44,598 nt of DNA, taken from positions 1 through 44,598 of the forward strand of contig PKUF01000032.1 of assembly GCA_002869635.1 (NCBI GenBank), written 5' to 3'. The position numbers and the translations under genes were made by a program. This DNA is from Desulfuromonas sp. (lineage in GTDB: Bacteria; Desulfobacterota; Desulfuromonadia; Desulfuromonadales; BM515). Shown one piece after another: positions 27,716 through 36,788 of this stretch (position 1 is its first letter; the number at the start of each line of letters is the position of its first letter). The notes beneath the pieces were generated by a model. The model was not told the DNA's origin and searched no databases. It was given only the letters and a program-made list of their open reading frames with translations.

Positions 27716-27767
27716 AAAGGGGCAGTCGCGCAGCAGGCGCGATCTGCCCCTTTGTGCCTTCAGGCAC
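27716..27767. repeat. Long GC-rich hairpin plus small hairpin downstream of yoeB
   Basis: AAAGGGGCAG and CTGCCCCTTT enclose a second paired segment, TCGCGC/GCGCGA, with a five-base loop and one bulged T. GTGCC-TTCA-GGCAC follows immediately. The pair lies 20-70 bp after the yoeB stop and may terminate that operon, but no clear T run follows on either strand. A small mobile repeat is the alternative. Confidence 0.6.
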
Positions 27768-27786
27768 CCGAAAAATCGGGCCGACA

Positions 27787-28041
27787 TCAGTAGTGGTAGC
27801 GTAGTTGGGCAATAAGAACCGCGTCGTCTTCAACCTTGTAAACGAGCCGGTGCTCGTCGTTGATGCGACGGGACCGGTACCCTGAGAGCCCATGCTTTAG
27901 CGCTTCGGGCTTGCCGACCCCGGTAAAGGGGGAGCGCTGGATCTCTTGAATCAGGGTGTTGATGCGCTTGAGGATTTTCTTGTCTGTCTTGAGCCAGTAC
28001 TGGTAATCCTCCCAGGCATGCTCGGAAAAGATGAGCTTCAC
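27787..28041 (-). CDS. yoeB: YoeB/Txe-family mRNA interferase toxin
   Basis: The 84-aa protein matches the YoeB type: MKLIFSEHAWEDYQYW at the start, KKILKRINTLIQEI, PFTGVGKPEALKH, SGYRSRRINDEHRLVY, and a C-terminal RYHY. The Glu, Arg and terminal His-Tyr positions needed for ribosome-dependent mRNA cleavage are present, so the toxin looks intact. Its ATG overlaps the antitoxin TGA by 4 bp, giving translational coupling and an antitoxin-first order. Confidence 0.96.
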   Translation of the reverse strand: MKLIFSEHAWEDYQYWLKTDKKILKRINTLIQEIQRSPFTGVGKPEALKHGLSGYRSRRINDEHRLVYKVEDDAVLIAQLRYHY

Positions 28042-28289
28042 AAAGCAAGCTCCCGCTCGCTGCCGCCACCCGATTCCAGTTGTCCGACCGACTCAAGAAG
28101 ACGCCGGGCATTTTTCGGACTGCGCAACAGATAAGCGGTCTCTTCAAGGGCCTGATAATCTTCGAGCGAAATCATCACGACCGCGTTCTCGTTGCGGCGG
28201 GTGATGATGACGGGGGAGTGGTCTTCACAGACCTCTTCCATCGTCTTGGCCAGATTGCTTCGGGCGTTGGTGTATGAAATGGCTTTCAT
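28038..28289 (-). CDS. yefM: YefM-family (Phd/YefM) antitoxin
   Basis: The 83-aa antitoxin starts MKAISYTNARSNLAKTMEEV, the Phd/YefM DNA-binding N-terminus. It continues with VIITRRNENAVVMISLEDYQALEETAYLLRSP, the classic YefM core, and a C-terminal toxin-wrapping tail. I use ATG 28289, preceded by AAGGGAGCACCGCC; the track ORF begins 27 codons earlier, over the operator. It should neutralise YoeB and, with it, repress the operon through the upstream TGTAC repeats. Confidence 0.95.
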   Translation of the reverse strand: MKAISYTNARSNLAKTMEEVCEDHSPVIITRRNENAVVMISLEDYQALEETAYLLRSPKNARRLLESVGQLESGGGSERELAL

Positions 28290-28309
28290 GGCGGTGCTCC
28301 CTTCTCGAC

Positions 28310-28328
28310 ATGTACGGTTTACTGTACC
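28310..28328 (-). promoter_or_regulatory. Putative YefM-YoeB operator
   Basis: Two TGTAC elements, at 28311-28315 and 28323-28327, are 12 bp apart just upstream of the yefM ribosome site. TGTACA-centred elements are the known binding core for E. coli YefM. The call rests on that similarity. Confidence 0.5.
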
Positions 28329-28455
28329 ACAGCAACAGAGGGAGAACAACTGGTTGCACGCTGTCTTCACTTAAAGAGCCCTGCTCGGCAGAAAAAGGTA
28401 GAATGGGTGTTATGTTCCCGAACCCCCTGCCACACACGATTGATGGAGAAGAGCG

Positions 28456-28866
28456 ATGAACCCAAAACCCGGATCATGCCTCTGTGGTGCCGTCACCTTT
28501 GAAATTGATGGCGATTTTAAGAAATTCTATCTTTGCCATTGCAGCCTCTGCCGCAAAGATACCGGCTCGGCCCATGCCGCCAATCTCTTTTCATCAACGG
28601 CGACGCTGAAATGGCTCACCGGCGAAGACAAAGTGACCAACTACAACGTGCCGTCAACGCGCCACAACAAATCGTTCTGCTCTGTTTGCGGCTCTGCCCT
28701 TCCGATCGTTCTCAATGATGGCAAGTTTCTGGTGGTCCCGGCCGGAAGCCTTGATTGCGACGTGGACATCACGCCAACGGCGCATATTTTTGTTTCGAGC
28801 AAGGCGAACTGGGATGAGAACCTGCATGAAATTGAAGGAGTAGAGGCGTATCCGACTAAAGAATAA
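28456..28866 (+). CDS. GFA-family (DUF636) zinc-binding protein
   Basis: The 136-aa product has the three cysteine clusters of the GFA fold: GSCLCGAV, CHCSLCRKDTGS and CSVCGSAL, which bind one or two zinc ions. The family is named for glutathione-dependent formaldehyde-activating enzyme, but most bacterial members have no proven reaction, so function is open. The ATG follows GAAGAGCG. It is the first plus-strand gene after the toxin-antitoxin pair, and 69 bp separate it from the AT-rich orphan gene downstream. Confidence 0.9.
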   Translation: MNPKPGSCLCGAVTFEIDGDFKKFYLCHCSLCRKDTGSAHAANLFSSTATLKWLTGEDKVTNYNVPSTRHNKSFCSVCGSALPIVLNDGKFLVVPAGSLDCDVDITPTAHIFVSSKANWDENLHEIEGVEAYPTKE

Positions 28867-28935
28867 ATTCGACGGATATTCCTAGTTGTCCGAAATAGCC
28901 CGCCCCTCCCTTTCCCCCTCTCACCAAGGCCACCT

Positions 28936-29826
28936 ATGGAAGAAAAAGTCTGCGAAAACGATGAGTTGCTGGCAGGGTACTATTTAGTCGCCTTTTTCGA
29001 CTTACTTGGCCAACAAAAAGAATTACGTGAAATAAAATCTTTACCAAATCCTGAAGATGATATAGCTGTCAAAATTTTTACAGATCGTGTTAAGCAAACG
29101 TACGGCGCAGTAAAAAACATGCGATCATACTTTAGAGATTTTTTCGATTCTTTTATCGAAAGCAATGCTGAAAAATATCAACTAGACCCAGCACAGCGCG
29201 CTATATTTGAACAGTGCAAAAGCAACAAAATAAAAATTCAGCAATTTTCCGACTGTATAGCCATTTTCTTACCCCTACGCGACGACATCAACAAACTACC
29301 AACGAGAGGTATTTTGGGCGTACTTGCTGCCGCAGCAACAACCAGTTTAAGATGCCTCGCACATGGGCATCCTATCAGAGGCGGCATCGACATCGGCGTA
29401 GCACTGGAAATCGACCAGGATGAAATATACGGCCCCGCCCTTTCAAGGGCTTATAACCTTGAAAATTCAGTGGCTCAATATCCTAGGGTTGTTATTGGCG
29501 AAGAGCTTTTTAAATACCTCAGGCTTCACGCCAACCAAGTAGAAACCGATTTCTTTTCGAAAATATCAAAAGAAACGGCAAAAAGTTGTCTTAGCCTTCT
29601 AGCCTTGGACGATGACGGCTACCCATTCATCGACTTCCTCGGAGAGGATTTCAAGAAATCAATGGAAGATTTTTTCAGATCTGGCGTAATTGATAGGGCA
29701 TACGATTTTGTTTTGTCTGAATCAAAAAAACATCAAGAGGAAAGGAATCCCAAACTAGCCTTCAAATACACTCTTTTGCGAAATTATTTTGAAGACAGAA
29801 TGGAAAATTGGACTAAAGAAGAATGA
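28936..29826 (+). CDS. Orphan protein resembling a class III nucleotide cyclase fold
   Basis: I cannot assign this 296-aa protein to a named family. LVAFFDLLGQ near the start and QQFSDCIAIFLP at about residues 95-106 look like the two metal-binding aspartate strands of class III cyclases (F.D..G and SD...A.F). RGGIDIGVALE...YGPALSRAYNLENSVAQYPRVVIG resembles their later G..G.......YG..N.A..LE segment. The fold is an inference from motif spacing. The gene is clearly AT-richer than its neighbours and uses A/T-ending codons, which suggests transfer. No partner effector is adjacent: upstream is a GFA protein, downstream a YqaA-like protein on the other strand. No strong ribosome site is visible. 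Related proteins may occur in defence loci. Confidence 0.8.
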   Translation: MEEKVCENDELLAGYYLVAFFDLLGQQKELREIKSLPNPEDDIAVKIFTDRVKQTYGAVKNMRSYFRDFFDSFIESNAEKYQLDPAQRAIFEQCKSNKIKIQQFSDCIAIFLPLRDDINKLPTRGILGVLAAAATTSLRCLAHGHPIRGGIDIGVALEIDQDEIYGPALSRAYNLENSVAQYPRVVIGEELFKYLRLHANQVETDFFSKISKETAKSCLSLLALDDDGYPFIDFLGEDFKKSMEDFFRSGVIDRAYDFVLSESKKHQEERNPKLAFKYTLLRNYFEDRMENWTKEE

Positions 29827-29948
29827 TTTTCCCAAGTCGTAGCTACCTCAAACAAATCCTTAAAAATCCCACCGAATAAAATCTTTGGGCGGGAATTTTA
29901 TCTCCTTACCAAATGATCTATGGCTTTAGCCAAAATGTGGTCCACCCG

Positions 29949-30404
29949 TCAAAAAAGCATCTTCCCACCCTCTATCGTCACCATCGCAACAAGACAATAA
30001 CGAACAAACTTCCCCACGGTCACCAGCAGCAGAAACCGGCCAAACCCGACCCGCAAAACGCCCCCCACCAGACAGAGCGGATCCCCCACAACCGGGAGCC
30101 AGGTAAAGAGCAGCGCCCACGATCCGTAACGAGAGAAAGTCGCCTCGGCGCGCTTGCGAGCGTTGTCGTCGATGCGTAAAACGCGCTGGGTGAGAAACGG
30201 ACCGCCCCAGAGCCCGATGCCGTAGGTGGTGAGGGCACCGAGGCTGTTGCCAAAGGTCGCGACGGTGACGACGCCTGAAGGGGCGAAGCCGTCAAGGAGC
30301 ATCGCGGCGAGAAGCCATTCAGAGCCGAGCGGCAGCAGGGTCGAGGCGAGAAAGCTGACGAGAAAGAGGGCGGGATAACCGTGAGTGGTCAGCAGCTCGT
30401 GCAT
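29949..30404 (-). CDS. YqaA/DedA-like membrane protein (SNARE-associated family)
   Basis: The 151-aa protein has the short YqaA form of the VTT/DedA family. The sequence STLLPLGSEWLLAAMLLDG, the re-entrant-type segment FGNSLGALTTYGIGLWGG and WLPVVGDPLCLVGGVLRV are family-like, with several membrane spans. DedA proteins are linked to lipid flipping and membrane homeostasis; YqaA itself is uncharacterised. I use ATG 30404. The track start is a TTG directly abutting GGGAGG, too close to be used. The ribosome site at 30404 is weak, so the start is uncertain. Confidence 0.85.
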   Translation of the reverse strand: MHELLTTHGYPALFLVSFLASTLLPLGSEWLLAAMLLDGFAPSGVVTVATFGNSLGALTTYGIGLWGGPFLTQRVLRIDDNARKRAEATFSRYGSWALLFTWLPVVGDPLCLVGGVLRVGFGRFLLLVTVGKFVRYCLVAMVTIEGGKMLF

Positions 30405-30456
30405 GGTGTGACTCGGGCGAAAGGTGGTGTTGCCATGCGGCAACCTCCCTAGAGAA

Positions 30457-30486
30457 AAGGCTCCGGCAGATCACTGCCGGAGCCTT
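30457..30486. terminator. Terminator downstream of cysS
   Basis: A 13-bp perfect stem, AAGGCTCCGGCAG, with a four-base loop is followed on the minus strand by TTTTCTC. It lies 31 bp after the cysS stop. Confidence 0.88.
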
Positions 30487-30516
30487 GGTGTTTTGAGCTC
30501 GGGACGGGAAGCGGGG

Positions 30517-31998
30517 TTACTTCACCTTCCAGCTTGTCCCATCCTTCGAGTCGAGCAGCTCAATCCCCTTGGCGACGAGCTCATCACGAATCTCGTCGGC
30601 GCGGGCAAAGTTGCGATCTTTACGCGCCTGCTGCCGCTCGGCAATGAGCGCTTCGATCTCTTCCGGGGCGACACCGGTCTGGGCGAGACCTTCGCTCTGA
30701 CTGCGGGCGAGCCAAGCGGCCGGTTCGGTGACGAAGAGGCCGAGAACAGCGCCGAGGCGCAGCAGCTTGCTGCGACCATCCTTGAGCACCGCCAGCGACA
30801 GAGGGCACTCGTCGAAACGGTTCGCCGCCATGAGGCGGTTGAGGGTGCGCACCGCGTCAAAGAGGTGGCCGATGGCGAGCGCCGTGTTGAAGTCGTCGTC
30901 CATCGCTTCGACGAAGCGATCCTCGAGGGCCTCGACCTTGTCGAAGATCTCGCGCTCATCGTCGGTGAGGGTCGGACAGGGAACCTGCTGCGGCAGCGGG
31001 TTGCGGGCGAGAATCTCGTCGGCGTTCTTGAGCGCCTCGTAGAAGCGGGTCAGACCAGAGCGGGCATCCTCAAGGTTCTGGTCGGAGAAGTCGATGGGCG
31101 AGCGGTAATGGGCGGTGAGGATGAAAAAGCGCACCACCTCGGGATCGTAGGTTTTGAGAATGTCGCGGATGGTGAAGAAGTTGCCCAGCGACTTGCTCAT
31201 CTTCTCTTGATTGACGTTGACGAAGCCGTTGTGCAGCCAATACTTGACGAACGGCTGCCCCGACGCCCCTTCACTCTGGGCGATCTCGTTTTCGTGGTGG
31301 GGAAAGACCAAATCTTTACCGCCGCCATGGATATCGAAGGTCTCGCCGAGGTACTCCATGCTCATCGCCGAACACTCGATGTGCCAGCCGGGACGCCCCG
31401 GCCCCCAGGGCGATTCCCAGGAGGGCTCGCCCGGTTTGGCCGCCTTCCAGAGGGCGAAATCCATCGGGTTGCGCTTCTGCTCACCGGGGGCGATGCGGGC
31501 ACCGGCACGCATCTCATCGATGTTGCGCTTGGAGAGCTTGAGGTACGAGGGGAACTTCTCAACCGCGAAATAGACGTCACCGTCAGCCGGGTAGGCCATC
31601 CCCCGGGCGATCAGCTTTTCGACAATGGAGATGATATGGGGGATATGCTCCGTCGCTTTCGGCTGCATGGTCGGCAGATCGAGGCCGAGGGCCGCCATAT
31701 CCTCATCAAAAGCGCGGATGAACTCTTCGGCGAGGTCGCGACTGTCGATCCCTCGCTCGTTGGCGCGCTTGATGATCTTGTCGTCGACGTCGGTGTAGTT
31801 CCGCACGTAGTTGACGTCATAGCCGGAAAAGCGGAGATAGCGATAGACGATATCGAAGACGATGTTGGCGCGGGCGTGACCGATATGGCAGTAGTCATAG
31901 ACGGTGACGCCGCAGACGTACATGCCGACCTTGCCGGGGGTCAGGGGGACAAACGGCTCTTTGCGGCCATGCAGGGTGTTATAGAGGCGCAGTCTCAT
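30517..31998 (-). CDS. cysS: Cysteinyl-tRNA synthetase
   Basis: CysS charges tRNA-Cys with cysteine using ATP. The 493-aa protein starts at ATG 31998 with AAGGAG 10 bp upstream; the track start is 20 codons earlier in the leader. It has the HIGH motif in [16 protein letters not shown] in [10 protein letters not shown], and the zinc/cysteine ligands in [18 protein letters not shown] and [12 protein letters not shown]. The C-terminal DALR-type and anticodon regions are full length. It has its own downstream terminator. The large antisense ORF opposite is a shadow. Confidence 0.98.
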   Translation of the reverse strand: MRLRLYNTLHGRKEPFVPLTPGKVGMYVCGVTVYDYCHIGHARANIVFDIVYRYLRFSGYDVNYVRNYTDVDDKIIKRANERGIDSRDLAEEFIRAFDEDMAALGLDLPTMQPKATEHIPHIISIVEKLIARGMAYPADGDVYFAVEKFPSYLKLSKRNIDEMRAGARIAPGEQKRNPMDFALWKAAKPGEPSWESPWGPGRPGWHIECSAMSMEYLGETFDIHGGGKDLVFPHHENEIAQSEGASGQPFVKYWLHNGFVNVNQEKMSKSLGNFFTIRDILKTYDPEVVRFFILTAHYRSPIDFSDQNLEDARSGLTRFYEALKNADEILARNPLPQQVPCPTLTDDEREIFDKVEALEDRFVEAMDDDFNTALAIGHLFDAVRTLNRLMAANRFDECPLSLAVLKDGRSKLLRLGAVLGLFVTEPAAWLARSQSEGLAQTGVAPEEIEALIAERQQARKDRNFARADEIRDELVAKGIELLDSKDGTSWKVK

Positions 31999-32113
31999 GA
32001 ACAGCGGGCTCCTTGATTGGTTCAGAGGGTGAAGAAGAGGGCTCCTTCGCGAAAGCACTCTTCATACCACAGAAGGGGGGACGGAGAAAAGTTTTTCCCG
32101 CTACACAAAGGGC

Positions 32114-32773
32114 TTAGCGCAGCTGACGGCGGATCTCTTCCCCTATCTGCTTCGCCTCAAGGCCACTCTCGGCAAGCAGGCTCCCCCAGCTGCGCCCCTG
32201 CCGTACCTTCTGCAAAAGGGCAAGCGGTTCCTCCCCCCGGCGGGTGGCCAGAAGAATGGCGAGGATCGTCTCGCGGTCGCCCGCCCCGCTTAACCGCAGC
32301 GTCGCGACACTCTCTGGCGAAATCGCCAGACGACGAATGAGAATGGCGTCAACCGCCGCGCTCGCAAGCGTGTCCGTCGCGGCACCACGCAGGGCAGCCG
32401 CGACAAAGGCGGCGGAGAGCTTTTCCGGGTCGGCCCCACGCAGCAGAGACGCCCAACTCGCCCCTTTGGTGCGGTGGGCGCTCAGTTCATCGGCCGTCTG
32501 GTCGCTGCCGGCGGCGAGAAACTGCAGCGCCCACAACTCTTCAGCGCTGCCACCCCCCATCAAGGTCTTGACCACCTCCCCCTTCTTGATCCCGAAGACG
32601 ACGGCATAGAGCGTGTTGCGCCCAGTGGCGAGGAGGTAGGGATCGACCGCGGCGGGGCGCGCCGGATCGAAGCTGCGATCCTGAAAGCAGTGGCAGGCGA
32701 TGGTCGGGACGGCCGCGACCGCGGCAGAGGGGAGGAGCAGAGCGAGGAGGAGCAGAACAAGAGTCGAGCGCAT
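32114..32773 (-). CDS. Secreted protein of unknown function
   Basis: The 219-aa product has a clear signal peptide (STLVLLLLALLLPSAAVA), then a Cys-His-Cys segment (ACHCFQDRSFDP) just after cleavage. The remainder is Ala/Leu-rich and predicted helical. A phrase of the form (A/G)(S/R)W(A/G)SLL recurs at about residues 106 and 195, which hints at repeated helical units. I do not recognise a family. It lies between rsmE and cysS on the same strand with gaps of about 90-115 bp, so operon membership is unclear. Confidence 0.78.
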   Translation of the reverse strand: MRSTLVLLLLALLLPSAAVAAVPTIACHCFQDRSFDPARPAAVDPYLLATGRNTLYAVVFGIKKGEVVKTLMGGGSAEELWALQFLAAGSDQTADELSAHRTKGASWASLLRGADPEKLSAAFVAAALRGAATDTLASAAVDAILIRRLAISPESVATLRLSGAGDRETILAILLATRRGEEPLALLQKVRQGRSWGSLLAESGLEAKQIGEEIRRQLR

Positions 32774-32864
32774 AGGGGAATCTCCGCAGTCAGGAAAGAG
32801 ATGATAGCGTTGATTCTAATCGGTGGCGAAACGGCGCACCTTGACGCGGGTCAAAAGAGGCGAT

Positions 32865-33572
32865 CTAGAAGAGGCGCCCAAGCAGAGCGGGAATCGCCGC
32901 CTCAACCCGCAAAATGCGCTCGCCACAGGCGACCGGGGTCATCCCCATCGCCGTTAACAGCTCGACCTCGAAGGGGATGAATCCGCCCTCCGGGCCGATG
33001 GCGAGGGTGACATGCTCTTGCAGCGCCCGCGGGCAAAATTGGTCGGCGTAGGGATGGGCGACAAGGCCGCGGCTCTCGTGCAGCAGCGCCGGCAGCTCAT
33101 CCTCAACGAAGGGGCGAAAACGCTTACGCAGTTCAACCGTCGGCAGCACGGTATCGCGCCCTTGTTCAAGACCGAGGTGCAACGACTCGTCGATCCCCTC
33201 TGCGGTGAGGGCCGGGCTCTGCCAGTAGCTCTTCTCCACCCGATAGGCGTTGAAGAGGACGATCTTCTTCACTCCCATACTGGCGGCTGTGACGAAAACC
33301 CGGCGCAGCACCTTGGGGCGCGGCAACGCCAGCAGCAGGGTCAGCGGCAAGGGGGGCGGCGGGGCGCTCTCCCAGACAACCGTCATCGCCAGCCCCGCCT
33401 CATCGAGGTGAGTCACCTCACCACGGCCAATCTCACCATCGAGACGACCGACACAGAGCGACTGGCCGACCTCGGCCCGATGAACGTCACGCACATGCTT
33501 CAGCCGCCGTCCCCGCAGCACCACCTGATCGGGGGCGATAAAATCATCGGCCAGCAAGAGGATGAGGTTCAC
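32865..33572 (-). CDS. rsmE: 16S rRNA m3U1498 methyltransferase
   Basis: RsmE methylates N3 of U1498 in 16S rRNA with SAM. The 235-aa protein has an N-terminal PUA-like part (RGRRLKHVRDVHRAEVG) and the SPOUT domain with LALPRPKVLRRV, ASMGVKKIVLF, AIGPEGGFIPFEVE and the knot motif CGERILRVEAAIPALLG. All family motifs are present. Its ATG overlaps the rlmL TGA by 4 bp, so two rRNA-modifying enzymes are translationally coupled. Confidence 0.96.
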   Translation of the reverse strand: MNLILLLADDFIAPDQVVLRGRRLKHVRDVHRAEVGQSLCVGRLDGEIGRGEVTHLDEAGLAMTVVWESAPPPPLPLTLLLALPRPKVLRRVFVTAASMGVKKIVLFNAYRVEKSYWQSPALTAEGIDESLHLGLEQGRDTVLPTVELRKRFRPFVEDELPALLHESRGLVAHPYADQFCPRALQEHVTLAIGPEGGFIPFEVELLTAMGMTPVACGERILRVEAAIPALLGRLF

Positions 33573-35737
33573 CGCCGCCGCTCCCGGCGGAGAATGCGCC
33601 AGCAGTTGTGGATGCGGGGGTTACGGGCGAAGTCGGGCGGCAGGGTCGCGGCGCTGATCTCCTCGATATCCAGCTCGGGCAGGGCGTCGCGATCCATACG
33701 GAAGCGCCGGTGGTTGTTCGAGAAGATCAGTTCGCCGCCGGGGGCGAGGAGGCGGGCGGTGGCGCGTAGCAGCGGCACATGATCGCGCAGCACGTCGAAG
33801 CTGTCGTCCATACTCTTGGAGTTGGAAAAGGTCGGCGGGTCGAGGAAGATCAGGTCAAACGGCTCCTGCGCTTCGTCAATCCAGCTTCGGCAATCGGCCT
33901 GAATAAAGCGATGCCGCTGGTCGGAGAACCCGTTAAGGGCCATGTTGCGCCGAGCCCAGCCGAGATAGGTGCGCGAGAGGTCGACGGTGGTGGTACTGCG
34001 GGCACCGCCAAGGGCAGCATGAACCGTCGCCGCGCCGGTGTAGGCAAAGAGATTGAGAAAGCGCTTCCCCTTTGCCATCTCGCCCAGCATCAACCGGGTC
34101 GGGCGATGGTCGAGAAATAGCCCGGTGTCAAGGTAGTCGGTGAGATTGACCAACAGCCGCGCCCGCCCCTCCTGGACATCAAAGAACTCATCCTCACTGG
34201 CCAGTTTGTGGTACTGCGCCGCCCCCTTCTGGCGCTGGCGCACCTTGAGAAAGATCCGCTCTGCGGGGATTCCGAGGGTCGGCGCGAGCGCCGCCATCAC
34301 CTCGTCGAGGCGCTGTTTGGCTCGCCGCGCATCGACGGTCTCGGGCGGGGCGTACTCCTGCACATGCACGCGATCACCATAGAGATCGATGGCGACGGCA
34401 TATTCCGGCATATCGGCATCGTAGAGGCGGTAGCAGCTGACCCCGTCCTTACGCGCCCAGCGACCAAGGCTCTTGAGATTTTTGCGCAGGCGGTTGGCGA
34501 ACATCTGCGCCCCCTCACTCAGCGGGGTATCGGCCTCGGGTGTCCGGTTCTGACGGGCGGTCGCTCCGACAACCCGTTCAGGGTCGACATCAAAATGGAA
34601 GAGACGGCAGGGGATCGGACCGCTGTGAAAGCTGTGATAGCGGTGGGCGCGCAGCCCCATGTCGCGGGCGAGATCGGGGTTGCCGGTAAAGAGCGCCGCC
34701 TTCCACCCCTGAAAGTCACGCCGCAGCGCGCCGCCAAGGGCGGCATAGAGATGGCGCAGCTCACGCACATCGCCGAGACGCTCACCGTAGGGGGGGTTGA
34801 CCACCAGCAGACCCGGCGCCTTGGAATTCACCGGCTCAAGGCGAGCGAGCTCGCGCCGCTCGAGATGGATGATCGTGCTCAGGCCGGCCCGCTCGACACA
34901 CTCGCGCGCCACCCGAATCACCGCCGGATCGGCATCGTAGCCGTAGAAAGAGGGGAGACTCTCTTTGCCAGCCTCCCAACGCGCTGTCGCCTCTTGCCGC
35001 AGCCGCTCCCAGAGCGCGGCGTCGTGCCCGCGCCACTGCTCAACCCCGAAGCGCTCGCGCCGTGCCCCCGGCGGCATTTTGCCGGCGAGCAGCGCCCCCT
35101 CGATGAGGAGGGTTCCAGTGCCGCACATCGGATCGAGCAGGGGGCCGCCGGCAGCGGCGATCTCGGGCCAGCCGGCCCGCAGCAGGATGGCAGCGGCGAG
35201 GCTCTCTTTGAGCGGCGCCGTCCCCCCCGGCACCCGGTAGCCGCGGCGGTGCAGGCTCTCGCCCGAGAGGTCGAGGCTGATCGTCGCCTCATCCTTGGCG
35301 AGATAGAGGTGGATGCGCAGGTCGGGATGTTCGGTATCGACCGAGGGACGCTCACCACAGGCGTCACGTAGCTGATCGACGATGGCATCCTTCACCTTAA
35401 GGGCGGCAAACCCCGAGTGGCGCAGCTTCGAGCGGTTGACCACCGCATCGACCGCCAGACTCCCCGTCGGCAAGAGGTGCTCCTGCCAGCGGATCGTCTG
35501 CACCCCGGCGTAGAGCGCCTCGGGATCCGGCGCAGCAAAGGTCGCCAGCGGCAAGAGGAGGCGGCTCGCCAGATGCGATTCGAGGAGCACCCGGTAGGCA
35601 AAAGCGAGGGAGCCCTCGGCATAGACCCCGGCGCGGCTCTCTTTGACCGCGCTGGCACCGAGTTGACGCAGCTCATCGAGCAACAGCCCCTCAAAACCGA
35701 CGGCGGCACTGACGAAGTAGGTGGTTTCAGACGACAT
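33569..35737 (-). CDS. rlmL: 23S rRNA m2G2445 / m7G2069 methyltransferase (RlmKL fusion)
   Basis: The 722-aa protein is the bifunctional RlmKL architecture, close in length to E. coli (702). A THUMP domain lies at about 50-155. The first methyltransferase follows, with DPMCGTGTLLIEGALLA and NPPYGERLG (m2G2445). The second has FLNLFAYTGAATVHAALGGA, IQADCRSWI and DPPTFSNSKSMD (m7G2069). Both SAM motifs and both catalytic NPPY/DPPT motifs are intact. The coupled downstream gene is rsmE. Confidence 0.96.
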   Translation of the reverse strand: MSSETTYFVSAAVGFEGLLLDELRQLGASAVKESRAGVYAEGSLAFAYRVLLESHLASRLLLPLATFAAPDPEALYAGVQTIRWQEHLLPTGSLAVDAVVNRSKLRHSGFAALKVKDAIVDQLRDACGERPSVDTEHPDLRIHLYLAKDEATISLDLSGESLHRRGYRVPGGTAPLKESLAAAILLRAGWPEIAAAGGPLLDPMCGTGTLLIEGALLAGKMPPGARRERFGVEQWRGHDAALWERLRQEATARWEAGKESLPSFYGYDADPAVIRVARECVERAGLSTIIHLERRELARLEPVNSKAPGLLVVNPPYGERLGDVRELRHLYAALGGALRRDFQGWKAALFTGNPDLARDMGLRAHRYHSFHSGPIPCRLFHFDVDPERVVGATARQNRTPEADTPLSEGAQMFANRLRKNLKSLGRWARKDGVSCYRLYDADMPEYAVAIDLYGDRVHVQEYAPPETVDARRAKQRLDEVMAALAPTLGIPAERIFLKVRQRQKGAAQYHKLASEDEFFDVQEGRARLLVNLTDYLDTGLFLDHRPTRLMLGEMAKGKRFLNLFAYTGAATVHAALGGARSTTTVDLSRTYLGWARRNMALNGFSDQRHRFIQADCRSWIDEAQEPFDLIFLDPPTFSNSKSMDDSFDVLRDHVPLLRATARLLAPGGELIFSNNHRRFRMDRDALPELDIEEISAATLPPDFARNPRIHNCWRILRRERRR

Positions 35738-35757
35738 GAAGCGAACTCTCCTTGAAA

Positions 35758-36615
35758 CTATCCGTTCAACCGCCAGAGGGCGGCGCGAATCTCATCGACA
35801 CAGGTATAGGGGATGCGCAGGTTGCCGTAACCGCGGCCGATCTCGAGATTGGGCTGGGTGCCGTGAAAATCGGAGCCGCCGGTGACGATCAGCCCCTTGC
35901 GGCGGGCGAGGGTGATCCAGTTGTCGATCTCATCGTTGCTGCCGCCACTGTTCCACGCTTCGATCCCGTCAAGCCCCATCGGCAGGAACTCTTCGACAAT
36001 CGCCTCAAGGCGGCGCAGGTTGCGGGTGATGAAGGGGGGATGAGCAAGGACCGCCACCCCACCGGCAGCGTGAAGCAGTTCGATCGCCTTGTCGATGGCA
36101 AAGTCGCGCTTCGGCACATTGCAGGGGACGAGATAGCGGTTGAACGCCTCGTCCATACTCTCGGCGTACCCCGCCTCGACCAGCGCCATGCCGATATGCG
36201 GCCGCCCCATGGTCCCCTGCGCCCGCTCCTGAACCGCTGCGGACTCAAGGGGGGCTTTCCCATGTTCCTGCAACAGATCGTTGACCCGCTCAAGAATCTG
36301 GCCGTTGCGCCCCATACGATAACGGCGACATTCATCAAGTTCAGCGCAGAGTCCGGGATGTTGCGGATCAAAGCCGTAGCCGAGCAGATGAATCTCGCGC
36401 AGATCGTTCCAAACCACCGACAGTTCGACCCCACTAAGCACCTCGATGCCGAGACGTTGACCGGCCTGTTGCGCTTCAGCAATACCGTCAAGGGCATCGT
36501 GGTCAGCCAGCGCTGCCGCCGCCAGCCCCACCTCGGCCGCCATAGCGATCACCTCGGCCGGGGCGTAAGCGCCGTCCGAGCAGGTGCTGTGCAGATGCAG
36601 GTCGATCCAAGCCAT
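35758..36615 (-). CDS. PHP-domain phosphoesterase (nucleoside 3',5'-bisphosphate phosphatase type)
   Basis: The 285-aa protein starts at ATG 36615 after TTTGGAGATACG; the track ORF carries 41 extra codons. PHP metal motifs are in order: [29 protein letters not shown], the [11 protein letters not shown] region, LAHPPF and GGSDFHG. This is the YciV/RNase AM-like family, which removes the 3' phosphate of nucleoside bisphosphates and trims short RNA 5' ends. Specificity is inferred from family. It ends 20 bp upstream of rlmL, so the three genes may form one RNA-metabolism operon. Confidence 0.92.
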   Translation of the reverse strand: MAWIDLHLHSTCSDGAYAPAEVIAMAAEVGLAAAALADHDALDGIAEAQQAGQRLGIEVLSGVELSVVWNDLREIHLLGYGFDPQHPGLCAELDECRRYRMGRNGQILERVNDLLQEHGKAPLESAAVQERAQGTMGRPHIGMALVEAGYAESMDEAFNRYLVPCNVPKRDFAIDKAIELLHAAGGVAVLAHPPFITRNLRRLEAIVEEFLPMGLDGIEAWNSGGSNDEIDNWITLARRKGLIVTGGSDFHGTQPNLEIGRGYGNLRIPYTCVDEIRAALWRLNG

Positions 36616-36788
36616 CGTATCTCCAAAATCTCGCTTTGACAGTCGGGACGAAAGCGGTATGGTTGGTAGAAAGTGTCCTGCTAAAAACCCGATCCAAGGC
36701 GCAAAGTCAAGGGAAAAGCGTTCGCAGGAGTATAACACGAAATAGGCATGGGCCGACAGAATCGGCCACGAGGGGAAAGGAGCCCATC

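Noticed and set aside
30424-32016. 530-aa plus-strand ORF opposite cysS
   Set aside because: It is a GC-rich antisense frame; the opposite strand encodes a complete CysS with all motifs.
34208-35371. 387-aa plus-strand ORF opposite rlmL
   Set aside because: Antisense shadow of an intact RlmKL; no ribosome site or domain.
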